Under the pieces are notes generated by a model that was given only the letters and a program-made list of their open reading frames with translations, was not told where the DNA came from and searched no databases. This document shows, piece by piece, positions 26,801 to 34,041 of a stretch of 61,672 nucleotides of DNA. Positions within the stretch are counted from its first letter, which is position 1. Each line of letters opens with the position of its first letter. The DNA comes from Deltaproteobacteria bacterium UBA1386 (GTDB taxonomy: Bacteria > Desulfobacterota > Syntrophorhabdia > Syntrophorhabdales > Syntrophorhabdaceae), in assembly GCA_002305765.1 (NCBI GenBank), contig DBQU01000026.1, positions 1 to 61,672 on the forward strand, written 5' to 3'. The position numbers and the translations under genes were made by a program.

Positions 26801-26967
26801 GCCTCCCTGGCCTCCTTCGAAAAGATGCAGGCGTTGTAGAGCCCGTCGTGGTCCGTTATGGCAAGGGCGCCCATGCCGAGGGACGCCGCCCGCTCGACAA
26901 GGCTCCGGGTCGAGGATGCCCCGTCGAGAAAGGAAAAGTTCGAGTGGACATGGAGCTCGGTGTACAT
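23893..26967 (-). CDS. dnaE2: Error-prone DNA polymerase DnaE2
   Basis: A C-family polymerase alpha subunit, 1024 residues, of the mutagenic DnaE2/ImuC type that acts in SOS translesion synthesis. An N-terminal PHP domain starts at once with ELHVHSNFSFLDGA. The catalytic aspartates are in PDIDIDIATNRRE and KFDLLGLRML. A helix-hairpin-helix region (VKGIGKDKGDRI) and a C-terminal OB-fold follow. The length and lack of the extended replicative C-terminus separate it from DnaE1. The ATG at 26967 begins the conserved PHP domain; the frame extends 107 codons further but that part overlaps the preceding gene. Confidence 0.9.
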   Translation of the reverse strand: MYTELHVHSNFSFLDGASSTRSLVERAASLGMGALAITDHDGLYNACIFSKEAREAGIRPIIGAELTLEGDHHLTLLIENARGYANLSQLITRAHLAGSKGEPVLSEAELPGRTEGLICLSGCAKGKIPRLLMKGEKHAACDAAKGYRALFGRHSFYIEVEGHLLPEDRRLSLQLTDLAEALGLKTVASNNVHYATRAEHILHDVLACIKHRAPLDRSAPFRRLNSEFYLKGYEEMTELPWLPREAIERTGEVAGRCAFDLDFSSSSYPLFPLPEGETATGFLRRLAVENARIRYGFLTEELLARIDDEIVLIEKKGLSGYFLVVRDIVEHARKMGISAQGRGSAASSVVAYALGITPVDPMRHKLFVGRFLNELSIPDIDIDIATNRREEVIQYVYDTYGRDHAAMVCTYVTFQGRGAIREVGKVLGLPAHILDRMAKTISAYGGRAAIDSLKEVAEFASYLDSGAWEHFGDLCTKIADFPRHLSIHVGGMVLTPRPIYEIVPQEHARAEGRIVCQWDKDSVDDAGLIKFDLLGLRMLSLIDDAKELIREQKGLDLNLDSISPDDPEVYRMIGDADTVGVFQVESRAQMQTLPKVRPRSFEDLTMEVAIVRPGPLQGNMVHPFIRRRQGKEPVVHLHPKLAPILDETLGVILFQEQILQVAMAIAGFSAGEANMLRKAMGRKNARDELAKWHGRFVEGAEQQGIARGLATKIFDHISGFADFGFCKSHAASFAILCYRSAYLKRYYPAEFYCALLNNQPMGFYAPEVITGDAKRHNVPILPVDINRSMWNCSIEEGSVRIGFRYVKGIGKDKGDRIIKARREDIFTSLEDFADRVRLDDRSVRNLVAVGAFSDIKRSRRQLLWEAGTLRAMGPAGFASLAREDRQENLPIPEMSTAEETITDYAFQGFSASHHIMKLYRKALDSLGAVTSGVLPRCPPGSTVLTAGYMVCLQMPPTAKGGFSFMTLEDEEGLINVVVRPEVYRMHRTTIRLEPFLLVEGVVEKKDGLINVRAKRFGNLRQRRG

Positions 26968-26975
26968 GGGGCCCT

Positions 26976-27227
26976 TCAGATAGTCCAGTTTTGCCGGTAC
27001 CACGCGCCGCCCGGCAGGTCCTGAAAGACGGTGACCCGCCTGCCGCTCTCCAGCTCGAGGGTATAATACATGCGAACGACCGGCCTTTGCCACCAGGTGT
27101 CGTCGACACGCCAGATGTTGACGATGTCTCTGACCTTCTGTCTCTTCTTTCTGAAGGTCACCTGCACCGGCCGGCCGCTGACGGCGATCACTTCCACGGG
27201 TTCGGGATCGAAGGGGGAGGTTTTCAT
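26976..27227 (-). CDS. Small protein between imuB and dnaE2 (DUF6504-like)
   Basis: An 83-residue protein whose start overlaps the imuB stop by four bases (ATGA) and whose stop is eight bases before dnaE2, so it is translationally coupled to the mutasome genes. It is beta-rich, with VEVIAVSGRPVQVTF and a tryptophan-rich RVDDTWWQRPVVRMYY segment. Proteins of this kind are found between imuB and dnaE2 in other bacteria and are called DUF6504; the match is by position and pattern. Its role in mutagenesis is not established. Confidence 0.7.
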   Translation of the reverse strand: MKTSPFDPEPVEVIAVSGRPVQVTFRKKRQKVRDIVNIWRVDDTWWQRPVVRMYYTLELESGRRVTVFQDLPGGAWYRQNWTI

Positions 27228-28414
27228 GGCTCGACAAAGATGAACATGTCATCGGGCAGATGGGTGCCGCTGTCGTTCCTGACGGCACGGGCGAGGGACA
27301 GGGCGCCGTACTTTGTCTTCAGAAAACCGCTGACGTCCTTCATGCCTTTTGCGAGGTCCGGACGGGACCGAAAGAGCCTTTCCTGCCGGCCGTCGTGGTT
27401 TACGAGGGCGCCGGCGCGTACGCTCATTATACGGACGGGGCTTGCGAGTTCCACGCCTTCCAGCCCGGCCATGATCCTGCGCAGCATGTCTTCCTTGCGG
27501 GTCGTGGGTACGTGCAGAACGAACTGTTTCTCGAAAAAGGTCCTGTTCTGGAGGTCGAGTACGAGCTTTATGGCGCGGCACGCCTTGCCCAGTTCTTCAA
27601 GCTCGAGGCAAAGCCCGTCGAGGAGCTCGAGAAGGGCTGCCCTGATCTGCTGTTTCGAATGGACGGGTCCGTCGCAGACCAGTTCACGGTCGACGTCGGT
27701 TACGGCGAAGGCGCAGGATATCCTACCGCGCTCCCCGACGCCGTTGGAGAGCTCCCACAATTCTTTCCCGGCAGCGCCGAACTGGGATGTCAGGGCGGAG
27801 AGGGTGAAGGCGCTTATCTGCCCCAGGGAATGAAGGCCAAGGAGATGAAGCCTCTCCCGCACATCGTCGGGTACGGGCAAGTGATCGATATTAAGGGGGG
27901 AGAGAAAATCCCTTTCCATGCCCGAAGGTATGACGCGCGCATCCTTCGAGGCGCAAAGCGCGGCCTCGAAGGCAATGAAGCGGGAATTCCCGGCGCCGAT
28001 CCTCACGTCGAGCTGAAACCGGTCGGATATCATGCATCCAAGGGCCGATGCGACCTGCTCCTCACTCTTGTACATCCCGGGGAGCCGTGTGACATCGAGA
28101 AAGACGGTGCCCTCCTTTTTCGGTTCCATGCGGAGCGTTATCCCGGCAATGGAGGAGAGGACCTCTTCCCAGAGAAGGCTGTGCTCCCTTCTGCGCGCGA
28201 GGACGGGTACGGCGTCGTAGCAGAGATGGTATACATCCCTGAGGGGCATCATGGGAGCAACCCCCCTGTGAGCAAGTTCCTCTGAGCAATCGATGACAAA
28301 TCCCCTCTCCTCAGGCATGCCCACGATGACGACGGGTCTCTTCCCGAGGTCGGGGTCCTTCAGGCATTCGACCTGAACATGGAAATGAGGCACATGAACA
28401 CAAACCACTCGCAT
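27224..28414 (-). CDS. imuB: ImuB-like Y-family polymerase homologue
   Basis: A 396-residue DinB/UmuC-fold protein. The N-terminal segment VVCVHVPHFHVQVE lacks the metal-binding aspartate found in active Y-family polymerases, and the SxDE motif is also missing. This is typical of ImuB, a scaffold that links DnaE2 to the sliding clamp rather than synthesising DNA. It is first in the imuB-DUF6504-dnaE2 unit. No Shine-Dalgarno is visible, and the promoter would place the transcript start at the ATG. An imuA gene, which usually accompanies imuB, is absent. Confidence 0.85.
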   Translation of the reverse strand: MRVVCVHVPHFHVQVECLKDPDLGKRPVVIVGMPEERGFVIDCSEELAHRGVAPMMPLRDVYHLCYDAVPVLARRREHSLLWEEVLSSIAGITLRMEPKKEGTVFLDVTRLPGMYKSEEQVASALGCMISDRFQLDVRIGAGNSRFIAFEAALCASKDARVIPSGMERDFLSPLNIDHLPVPDDVRERLHLLGLHSLGQISAFTLSALTSQFGAAGKELWELSNGVGERGRISCAFAVTDVDRELVCDGPVHSKQQIRAALLELLDGLCLELEELGKACRAIKLVLDLQNRTFFEKQFVLHVPTTRKEDMLRRIMAGLEGVELASPVRIMSVRAGALVNHDGRQERLFRSRPDLAKGMKDVSGFLKTKYGALSLARAVRNDSGTHLPDDMFIFVEP

Positions 28415-28421
28415 AACAAAC

Positions 28422-28450
28422 AGTATAGAACATATGTTCTAGAAAGACAA
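28422..28450 (-). promoter_or_regulatory. Promoter of the imuB-dnaE2 unit, leaderless
   Basis: On the minus strand TTGTCT, 17 bases, TATACT. The LexA box lies wholly within the spacer and -10, and the predicted start coincides with the imuB ATG at 28414. Confidence 0.6.
28426..28441. promoter_or_regulatory. LexA (SOS) box of imuB
   Basis: TAGAACATATGTTCTA is a perfect 16-base palindrome with the GAAC-N4-GTTC core typical of Gram-positive-type LexA. It overlaps the imuB promoter, twelve bases from the start codon. Confidence 0.8.
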
Positions 28451-28461
28451 GGGAAAAGATA

Positions 28462-28592
28462 AAGACGGTTTTAAGTTTTACGTTTTAGGTTTTAAGTAAA
28501 AAGAAACAGCTTCATTATTTTTCGAATGGAGTGCCGCATATCTTTTGCCTTTACTTAAAACTTAAAACCTAAAACTTAAAACTTCTTTTTCT
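28462..28592. repeat. Word-type inverted repeat D (TTTTAAG)
   Basis: The left arm (28462-28500) reads AAGACGGTTTTAAG, then repeats of GTTTTA and TTTTAAG. The right arm (28550-28592) is its inverse, built from ACTTAAAA and CCTAAAAC units. It lies between two diverging LexA-controlled promoters, so transcription termination is not an obvious role. Confidence 0.7.
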
Positions 28593-28602
28593 TTTCGAAA
28601 TA

Positions 28603-28618
28603 TAGTACACTTGTTCTA
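28603..28618. promoter_or_regulatory. LexA box of lexA (autoregulation)
   Basis: TAGTACACTTGTTCTA matches the imuB box at 13 of 16 positions; one half-site is GTAC instead of GAAC. It overlaps a TATAGT -10 and lies 14 bases before the lexA ATG. Confidence 0.7.
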
Positions 28619-28632
28619 ACGGGAGGGGCACG

Positions 28633-29265
28633 ATGCCGCGAAAGACGGATACGAGGGAGAACATACTCGACTTTATCAGGACCTTCCGGCGGGAGAACGG
28701 CTATTCACCGTCCGTGCGGGAGGTTGCGCGCCATTGCGGGATAAAGAGCCCCTCCGTGGTGCAGTATCATCTCGATCAGCTTGAGCAGACGGGTCTCATC
28801 ACGCGCGACAGGGACAGGTCGAGGAGCGTCGGTATCGTCGGTGAAGAGGGAGAGGTCCCCCAGGTGCCTCTTCTCGGTGTCATAGCCGCCGGCCAGCCCA
28901 TAGGGGTGCCCTCGGCGGACAGATGGAACTCGGAGGCGCAACGGATGGTAGACGTGCCCCGGGAGGTCTTGAAGAGCAGGAAGGACCTCTTTGCCCTCGA
29001 GGTCCGGGGAAACTCCATGGTGGATGCCATGATCGCCGATTCTGACATCGTGGTGATGGAGCAGGTGGACGACGTAAGGAACGGCGATGTGGCGGCATGC
29101 TGGCTTGAGAGGGAGCAGGAGGTCACCCTGAAGAAGGTCTACTTCGAGAAGGACAAGGTGAGGCTCCAGCCCTGCAACCCCTACATGCCTCCGCTGTATC
29201 ACGACGCGGCCAATGTCCGCATCCAGGGAAGGGTGGTGGCGGTGCTGCGTATGAACCCGAGGTAA
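28633..29265 (+). CDS. lexA: LexA repressor
   Basis: SOS master repressor, 210 residues. An N-terminal winged helix (about 1-65, with SPSVREVARHCGIKSPSVVQYHL) binds the operator. The autocleavage bond is Ala86-Gly87 in VIAAGQP, and the catalytic pair is Ser128 (GNSMVDAM) and Lys167 (VTLKKV). GGGAGGGG precedes the ATG. It is divergent from the imuB-dnaE2 unit and both sides carry boxes, so LexA should control itself and the mutasome. Confidence 0.95.
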   Translation: MPRKTDTRENILDFIRTFRRENGYSPSVREVARHCGIKSPSVVQYHLDQLEQTGLITRDRDRSRSVGIVGEEGEVPQVPLLGVIAAGQPIGVPSADRWNSEAQRMVDVPREVLKSRKDLFALEVRGNSMVDAMIADSDIVVMEQVDDVRNGDVAACWLEREQEVTLKKVYFEKDKVRLQPCNPYMPPLYHDAANVRIQGRVVAVLRMNPR

Positions 29266-29274
29266 ACCTTCCCT

Positions 29275-30027
29275 TTATCTCACCCTCGACTCCACGAATT
29301 CCCAGTTGACGAGGTGGTCGAGAAAAGCCCCAATGAAGTCGGGACGGCGGTTCTGGTAATCGAGATAATAAGAATGTTCCCAGACATCGCAGGTCAACAG
29401 GGGAGTCTGGCCATGCGCGATCGGCGTATCGGCGTTGGATGTCTGCACGATCTTCAGTGCGTCTCCCTCCTGAACGAGCCACGTGTAGCCGCTTCCGAAG
29501 AGGGACGCGGCCGCGGTCCTGAAAGCGTTTGCGAATCTTTCGAAACTGCCGAAAGAGGTCTCGATCATCCGGAGGAGCTTTCCGGGGGCGGGTTTGCCGC
29601 CTCCTCCCTTCTTCATGCACTGCCAGAAGAAGTCATGGTTCCAGACCTGGGCGGCATTGTTAAAGACCGCGGTCTTGTCCGGCCTGCCCGCGGTCTCCCT
29701 GACGACCTCTTCGAGAGAACGTCCCGCAAGTGGTGTCCCGGCGACCAGTTTGTTTAGATTATTTACGTACCCTTGATGGTGTTTTTCATAGTGGAAGCTC
29801 AGCGTCCGGGCGGATATGTAAGGTTCCAGCGCGTTTTCGGGGTAGGGTAGGGGCTGTTTCCTGAAATAGGGTTTCTCCGCCGCGGGTTGTGCGGCGCCAT
29901 CCATCGGGGCTGGGCCGGGGAGCAGCAGCAGTGCTGCCGTAAACAGAACGGCCTGCGCGATGAGTCGGCCCGACCGCGACATATTCCGATGATTATGCCT
30001 TTCGCTTTCTCTTTTTTTCCCGTCCAT
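29275..30027 (-). CDS. Exported iron-type superoxide dismutase
   Basis: A 250-residue Fe/Mn-family SOD that converts superoxide to peroxide and oxygen. The metal ligands are in SFHYEKHHQ, QVWNHDFFW and CDVWEHSYYLDY; the Gln in NNAAQVWNH favours iron. A hydrophobic N-terminal segment (about 24-40), absent from normal cytoplasmic SODs, predicts export to the periplasm or anchoring. GGAGG six bases before the ATG at 30027 decides the start over a longer frame. It is convergent with lexA, only nine bases apart. Confidence 0.88.
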   Translation of the reverse strand: MDGKKRESERHNHRNMSRSGRLIAQAVLFTAALLLLPGPAPMDGAAQPAAEKPYFRKQPLPYPENALEPYISARTLSFHYEKHHQGYVNNLNKLVAGTPLAGRSLEEVVRETAGRPDKTAVFNNAAQVWNHDFFWQCMKKGGGGKPAPGKLLRMIETSFGSFERFANAFRTAAASLFGSGYTWLVQEGDALKIVQTSNADTPIAHGQTPLLTCDVWEHSYYLDYQNRRPDFIGAFLDHLVNWEFVESRVR

Positions 30028-30199
30028 GGCTTTCCTCCTTATTCTTTCCATATGAAGAGACACCGGGACCGGGGCCATTAAAGGGAGATGACCGCCGCCT
30101 TCGTGCCATCCAGAAGTCTACCACAAGGGTCAGGGCGGAGAGAGCGCAGTCAGTCCGTCATCTGATGTCAGGGGCCGTGGAAGGGGTCTTAAAGGGGGT

Positions 30200-30236
30200 C
30201 AAAAAAAGGCACCCCCGCTTCCATCGGGAGTGCCTT
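30200..30236 (-). terminator. Terminator of the cytochrome-rhodanese unit
   Basis: On the minus strand AAGGCACTCCCG pairs with CGGGGGTGCCTT (one G-U) and is followed by seven T. It lies 19 bases beyond the rhodanese stop. Confidence 0.8.
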
Positions 30237-30254
30237 GAAAGAAGATCTCAACGA

Positions 30255-31151
30255 CTAGGGTTCCGCGGGTGCTTTCGGGTCCTTCATCCATTCTTCCGTT
30301 GAACCGTCGTAGATCCTGACGTTCTTGTAGCCGAGCAATTCCGTCATGACGTACCCCCATGAAGAGCACACCTTACCCGTATCGCAGTAAAGGATGATTT
30401 CTTTCGCGGGATCGGAGCCGGCGGCCTTTGCGACGAGGGCTGCCAGCTCGGCCCTGGTCTTGAATGTGCCGTCCTTCGTGTATGCCTGTGACGGCGGCAG
30501 GTTGACAGCACCCTTTATCCTGCCCGGTTTCGCCACGAAATCCATCTTCTTTTTGCCCTCATAGAATTCGGGCTCCCGTGTGTCGATCATTGTAACCTTG
30601 CCGATAGCGCCCAGAACGTAATCCTTCTTCACGAACATGGCCTCGTTTGCCTTGATGTCGTGCTTCACGGGTTTCGGTTTGACGATGTCCGTGGCGACTG
30701 GCTTCTTCTCGGCCAGCCACTTGCCATAGCCTCCGTCCAGGATCGCCACGTTTGTGACACCGGCGTAGCGGAGCGTTATAGCCACGCGTGATATGTCGGT
30801 GCGATTGGGCACGGTGTCGGCATTTCCCACGACGACGACATGGGAATCAGCCCCGATGCCGGCGCTGGAGAGAACGTCCGAGAGATCGTCCGCGTGCGGC
30901 ATCTCATTCCTCAATCCCGCCTTCATGATGGCGAAAGAGCCGTAGACCACGTTGACGGCGTTGGGGATATGGCCGGTCTTGAACTCTTCAACCTTCCTGA
31001 TGTCGACGATGACGAGTTTCGGATCGCTCGCGTGCTGTTGCAGCCAGTCGGTGGATACGATGGGCTCGATGTCGCGGGCGAGTGACGTGAAGGGAAGCAA
31101 CAGCATGAGAAAAATGAAGACAGCAATGGTGTGCAGAACCGGTCTTTTCAT
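30255..31151 (-). CDS. Exported two-domain rhodanese-like sulfurtransferase
   Basis: A 298-residue protein with a signal peptide (about 7-25, ending SLA) and two rhodanese domains. Residues about 30-150 form an inactive-looking first domain with VIVDIRKVEEFKTGHIPNA. Residues about 165-290 form a second domain with the active-site loop YCDTGKVCSSW, whose first Cys is the persulfide nucleophile. The periplasm is the expected site. It starts ten bases after the multiheme cytochrome stop, behind GGAGAG, so the two are co-transcribed; sulfur, selenium or thiol redox chemistry linked to the cytochrome is plausible. Confidence 0.85.
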   Translation of the reverse strand: MKRPVLHTIAVFIFLMLLLPFTSLARDIEPIVSTDWLQQHASDPKLVIVDIRKVEEFKTGHIPNAVNVVYGSFAIMKAGLRNEMPHADDLSDVLSSAGIGADSHVVVVGNADTVPNRTDISRVAITLRYAGVTNVAILDGGYGKWLAEKKPVATDIVKPKPVKHDIKANEAMFVKKDYVLGAIGKVTMIDTREPEFYEGKKKMDFVAKPGRIKGAVNLPPSQAYTKDGTFKTRAELAALVAKAAGSDPAKEIILYCDTGKVCSSWGYVMTELLGYKNVRIYDGSTEEWMKDPKAPAEP

Positions 31152-31161
31152 GGTCTCTCCT

Positions 31162-32412
31162 TTATTTTAGGGGTTTTGGGCTGTAGAGCAGAAGCTCGTT
31201 CGCCTTCGATCCGTTCTTGATGAGGCCCTCTTTCGTGAGGAAGTCCCGTTTCTCGACATGGCACACCTCGCAGGAACGGGTCCGGTCGGTCCTCTTCTTG
31301 ATGTTATGTGTGGGCGTGGCCCAGTAATTGGGGAGGGAGTCGTATTTTTCCATCGCTATCCCGGCGGTCTTGAAGGTGTCGCGGACCGTGGGGACGAGGC
31401 GCAGGGTCGTGACCGTCTTCCTGTTCTTGGGGTCGAGACCCAGGAAGAATCCGGGTTTGGGTGTGGCCCCTTTCCCCAGGTGGCAGTCGAGGCAGTTCGT
31501 ATACACGCCACCCGAATGGCAGGCATAGCAGCTTACCCTGTCCTTATGCTGTGCGTGGGAGGTTTTCGCCTTTTCCGTCTTCTCGCTTCCTGCCTTGTGA
31601 CATTTCTCGCAGGCAGGCCTTTCTTTTACCTCCCGCTTCGATGTCTGGATCGTTCCCGTACCGTGGAGTTCGCTCTTGCCGTGACAGTCGAGGCAGGTCA
31701 TTCCCTTCTGGTAATGGATGTCGGCGGATCCACCGAAATCTCCCGTGAATTCGGGATAGACCCGTCCTCCGTGGCACATGGCGCAGGTCTTGCCGTCGTC
31801 TTTCGCCATAAATCTGTGGCCCTTGAGGAGCCCCGTGCTCACACCCGCTATCCGTGGAGACCTGACGTGGCAGTCACCACAGGAGGCGTGGCAACTTCTG
31901 CAGGATTGCTGGAAGACCTTCTCGTCGAATACCCTGCGCTCACTGGCGGAGAACCTGCCCGACACGCCGTGCCTGAGCCCGGCAGTGGTGAAGTGAAGGG
32001 CGTTGGCGTATGTCGCCGCGATCTTATCATGGCACTTTCCGCAGATCCCGAGATCTGTTGACGGTCGTTTGACCAAACCGGCGTGAGCCTTCTCCCGGGA
32101 AGCCGCCTTTTCATCGCCGCGGTGGCAGGAAGCGCAGCCTTCGGCAAAATGGGGGTCGCTGTCGAGAAGTTTTCTGTCCACGAGAAAGGCTTTGTGCCGG
32201 GACTCCGCCGGGACCGACGGAGGCGCTCCCGCTCACCCCACGCCTTCCTCGAGCACCACCTTGACGGGTTGGTGGAGGGCCCGGAGCATCCTTTCATTGG
32301 TGTGGCATTTCACGCAGCCGCTTTCAGCGGCGTAAAGGAGTGAGGGCAGAATAAACCCCGTCAGAATGAGCATTGATAGAAGCAAGACCAGACCTGAGGA
32401 GTGGTTTCTCAT
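31162..32412 (-). CDS. Exported 11-heme cytochrome c with in-frame UGA (candidate selenocysteine)
   Basis: The frame starts at ATG 32412 with a signal peptide (about 8-27) and heme site CVKCH. It meets TGA at 32235-32233 and stays open in the same frame to 31162, with ten more CxxCH sites: CASCH, CGKCH, CRSCH, CGDCH, CAMCH, CLDCH, CEKCH, CYACH, CLDCH, CEVCH. Read through, it gives 416 residues, with the UGA in the context LEEGVG-U-AGAPPSVP. A hairpin with a GGUCCC apical loop lies 17 bases after the UGA. Periplasmic electron transfer is expected. Alternatives are a nonsense mutation or a sequencing error; a frameshift is excluded because both parts share one frame. Confidence 0.75.
32203..32235 (-). 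promoter_or_regulatory. Candidate bacterial SECIS element of the cytochrome gene
   Basis: After the UGA (32235-32233) and ten bases, CTCCGTC pairs with GGCGGAG (one G-U) around the loop GGTCCC. The 17-base distance to the loop and the GGUC in the loop resemble the E. coli fdhF element and satisfy the general bSECIS rule (G in the first two loop bases, 16-37 bases from the UGA). Confidence 0.65.
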
Positions 32413-32471
32413 ACGGTGCCTTGTCAAGAATGGTAATTGTAGGGAGGGTTTTTGTCAAGGGGGGGCGAAAA

Positions 32472-32551
32472 AAACGGTTCCAGAGTTCAAAAGTTCCAGT
32501 GTTCAAGAGGGAAACACCCCAGACCCTTGAACTTTTGAACCTTTGAACGTT
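32472..32551. repeat. Word-type inverted repeat E (GTTCAAA)
   Basis: The left arm runs AAACGGTTCCAGAGTTC and AAAAGTTCCAGTGTTCAAG. The right arm carries CCCTTGAACTTTTGAACC then TTTGAACGTTGTC. It lies between the HD-domain gene and the start of the cytochrome gene, both on the minus strand. Confidence 0.6.
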
Positions 32552-32553
32552 GT

Positions 32554-33750
32554 CTAGAACTGTCCGAAAAGCGCGGGGAAGTGGATGCCCCCTATCACTG
32601 CGTTCCTGTACTTCTCGCTGATGGACAGGCGGGCTTCGGCCAGTTCCGGGGACTTGACGCCGTTCTCCGTGGAACAGTATGTCTCGACATACGCCGCGAG
32701 GTCGTCTACGGCTTTTATCATCGCCCCGTCCCTTGGGTTGAAACGCTCTTCATTGTAGCGGCTTGATATCGTCTCGGTGTTGGTCTTGAAGACCTTGCCG
32801 TCGACGAGTGCGATGCTGCTGAACTCGTCCTCCGTAAAGGTTCTCATCTCCGGGTGCCATTCGGGCGGGATGAGGTTGAAGACCTCCTTCTCCATCTGCT
32901 CCTTCTCGTAGGCCTTGATGAGGGAGTCGAGGCCTTCGATGGAGCGCTTGACGGGCGATATGATGTCCCGGGTGAGGACCTCAGGCAGGTCGTGGAAGAG
33001 GCCCGTGAAATAGTTGTTGAAGCAGCGCCTGGGACAGGCGCCGATCTGAAGGGAGAAGAGATAGGAAAGGATGGCCACGATGAGCATGTGGCCGAGGACC
33101 GATGTGCGGGGTATCATGTTGATGTGGCTCCACCGGTACTGGAAACGGAGCTGGCCGCAAAGATCAAGGAAGTTCCGGTACTTCTCGAAGAGGGCGAGTT
33201 GCTGGATGCCGGCGAGATCGTAGTAGCGCTCCTGCCTCTGCTGAAGGAAGCCCCTGATCTCCGGTATCTCATAGCCCGTCGGGTTGGCGCGCTCGATGAT
33301 GCCGAATTCCCACCGCGTGGCGTAGAAATGGGCGGCGTTGATGATCCGCTTGTTGATCGTGTTGTCGGTGCTTGAAAAGTAGCGCCGGAAGCGTTCAAGG
33401 AAGTCGTCGCCCAGAGGGGAGATGACGGGTTCCAATCTCTTGTACACCCATTTCGTCAGTTCCTCGTAGCGCTTCCTGTCCTCTTTTATCCTGTTGAATA
33501 TCTGAGGTTTGAGGTCTGTTATGACGAGCCTTTCCAGGAATTCGAAGAGCCCTCCCTCGATGACCTCCAGCCAATCGAACCCTTCTTTCGACTCCTCGAA
33601 CTTGCCGAGAAAATAGGCGATCGTCATCTTGTGCGCCTGCTTGTCCAGCTCCTTGAGCTCCACGGGCCGTATCTTGTCATTCCACCGTTGCATGGCCGCG
33701 GCGCTGAACAATTCCAGTATGAACGATTTGGTGAGCATCACAGACTTCAT
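32554..33750 (-). CDS. HD-domain phosphohydrolase-like protein
   Basis: A 398-residue protein with the HD-superfamily metal site: a His in TSVLGHMLIV (about 213), the paired NYFTGLFHDLPE (His-Asp near 240) and a following Asp in LTRDIISPVK. This resembles YfbR/HD_3 nucleotidases, but the long N-terminal half (about 1-200) is not familiar. Hydrolysis of a nucleotide or phospho-signal in the cytoplasm is expected. The start is uncertain: ATG 33750 or ATG 33738, neither with a strong ribosome-binding site. Confidence 0.75.
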   Translation of the reverse strand: MKSVMLTKSFILELFSAAAMQRWNDKIRPVELKELDKQAHKMTIAYFLGKFEESKEGFDWLEVIEGGLFEFLERLVITDLKPQIFNRIKEDRKRYEELTKWVYKRLEPVISPLGDDFLERFRRYFSSTDNTINKRIINAAHFYATRWEFGIIERANPTGYEIPEIRGFLQQRQERYYDLAGIQQLALFEKYRNFLDLCGQLRFQYRWSHINMIPRTSVLGHMLIVAILSYLFSLQIGACPRRCFNNYFTGLFHDLPEVLTRDIISPVKRSIEGLDSLIKAYEKEQMEKEVFNLIPPEWHPEMRTFTEDEFSSIALVDGKVFKTNTETISSRYNEERFNPRDGAMIKAVDDLAAYVETYCSTENGVKSPELAEARLSISEKYRNAVIGGIHFPALFGQF

Positions 33751-33804
33751 TGTAAAGGAATCGGGAAGAAAAGGAAAGGGGGAAAGGGGGCGGGATGCGG
33801 GACG

Positions 33805-33960
33805 CAGGGTCCTGACAAGACCGATAGGACGCTTAAGGACCTATAGGACGGGTTGTTGCCCGCTGACGGCGGCAACTGGCTGCAGAACGTTCCTATAAGT
33901 CCTATCTGTCCTATACGTCCAATATGTCCTATAGGTCCTATTTTTCTATTGGTCCTATCA
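33805..33960. repeat. Word-type inverted repeat F (GGTCCTATA)
   Basis: The left arm (33805-33852) contains GATAGGACGC, AAGGACCTATAGGACG and similar words. The right arm (33890-33960) contains seven spaced copies of the inverse TCCTATA-type word. A GTTGCC/GGCAAC hairpin sits between them. Confidence 0.65.
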
Positions 33961-33994
33961 GCCCCCCCTTTCCACTGATCCCTCTCCTCTGTCC

Positions 33995-34030
33995 AATAAA
34001 AAAGGCCGCCCGCGGGCGGCCTTTTTTATT
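33995..34030. terminator. Bidirectional rho-independent terminator
   Basis: A perfect palindrome: AATAAAAAAGGCCGCCC and its complement, ending in a T run on both strands. It lies 12 bases past the stop of the OB-fold gene and should end the ruvX-mltG-thiolase transcript. Confidence 0.93.
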
Positions 34031-34041
34031 CCATTTCTCGT

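Noticed and set aside
24862..27024. 720-codon plus-strand open frame
   Set aside because: Antisense shadow of dnaE2, arising from high GC codon bias.
32182..32232. Frameshift as the explanation of the split cytochrome
   Set aside because: The stop at 32233 and the stop at 31162 are separated by a multiple of three, so both halves are in one frame with only a TGA between them.
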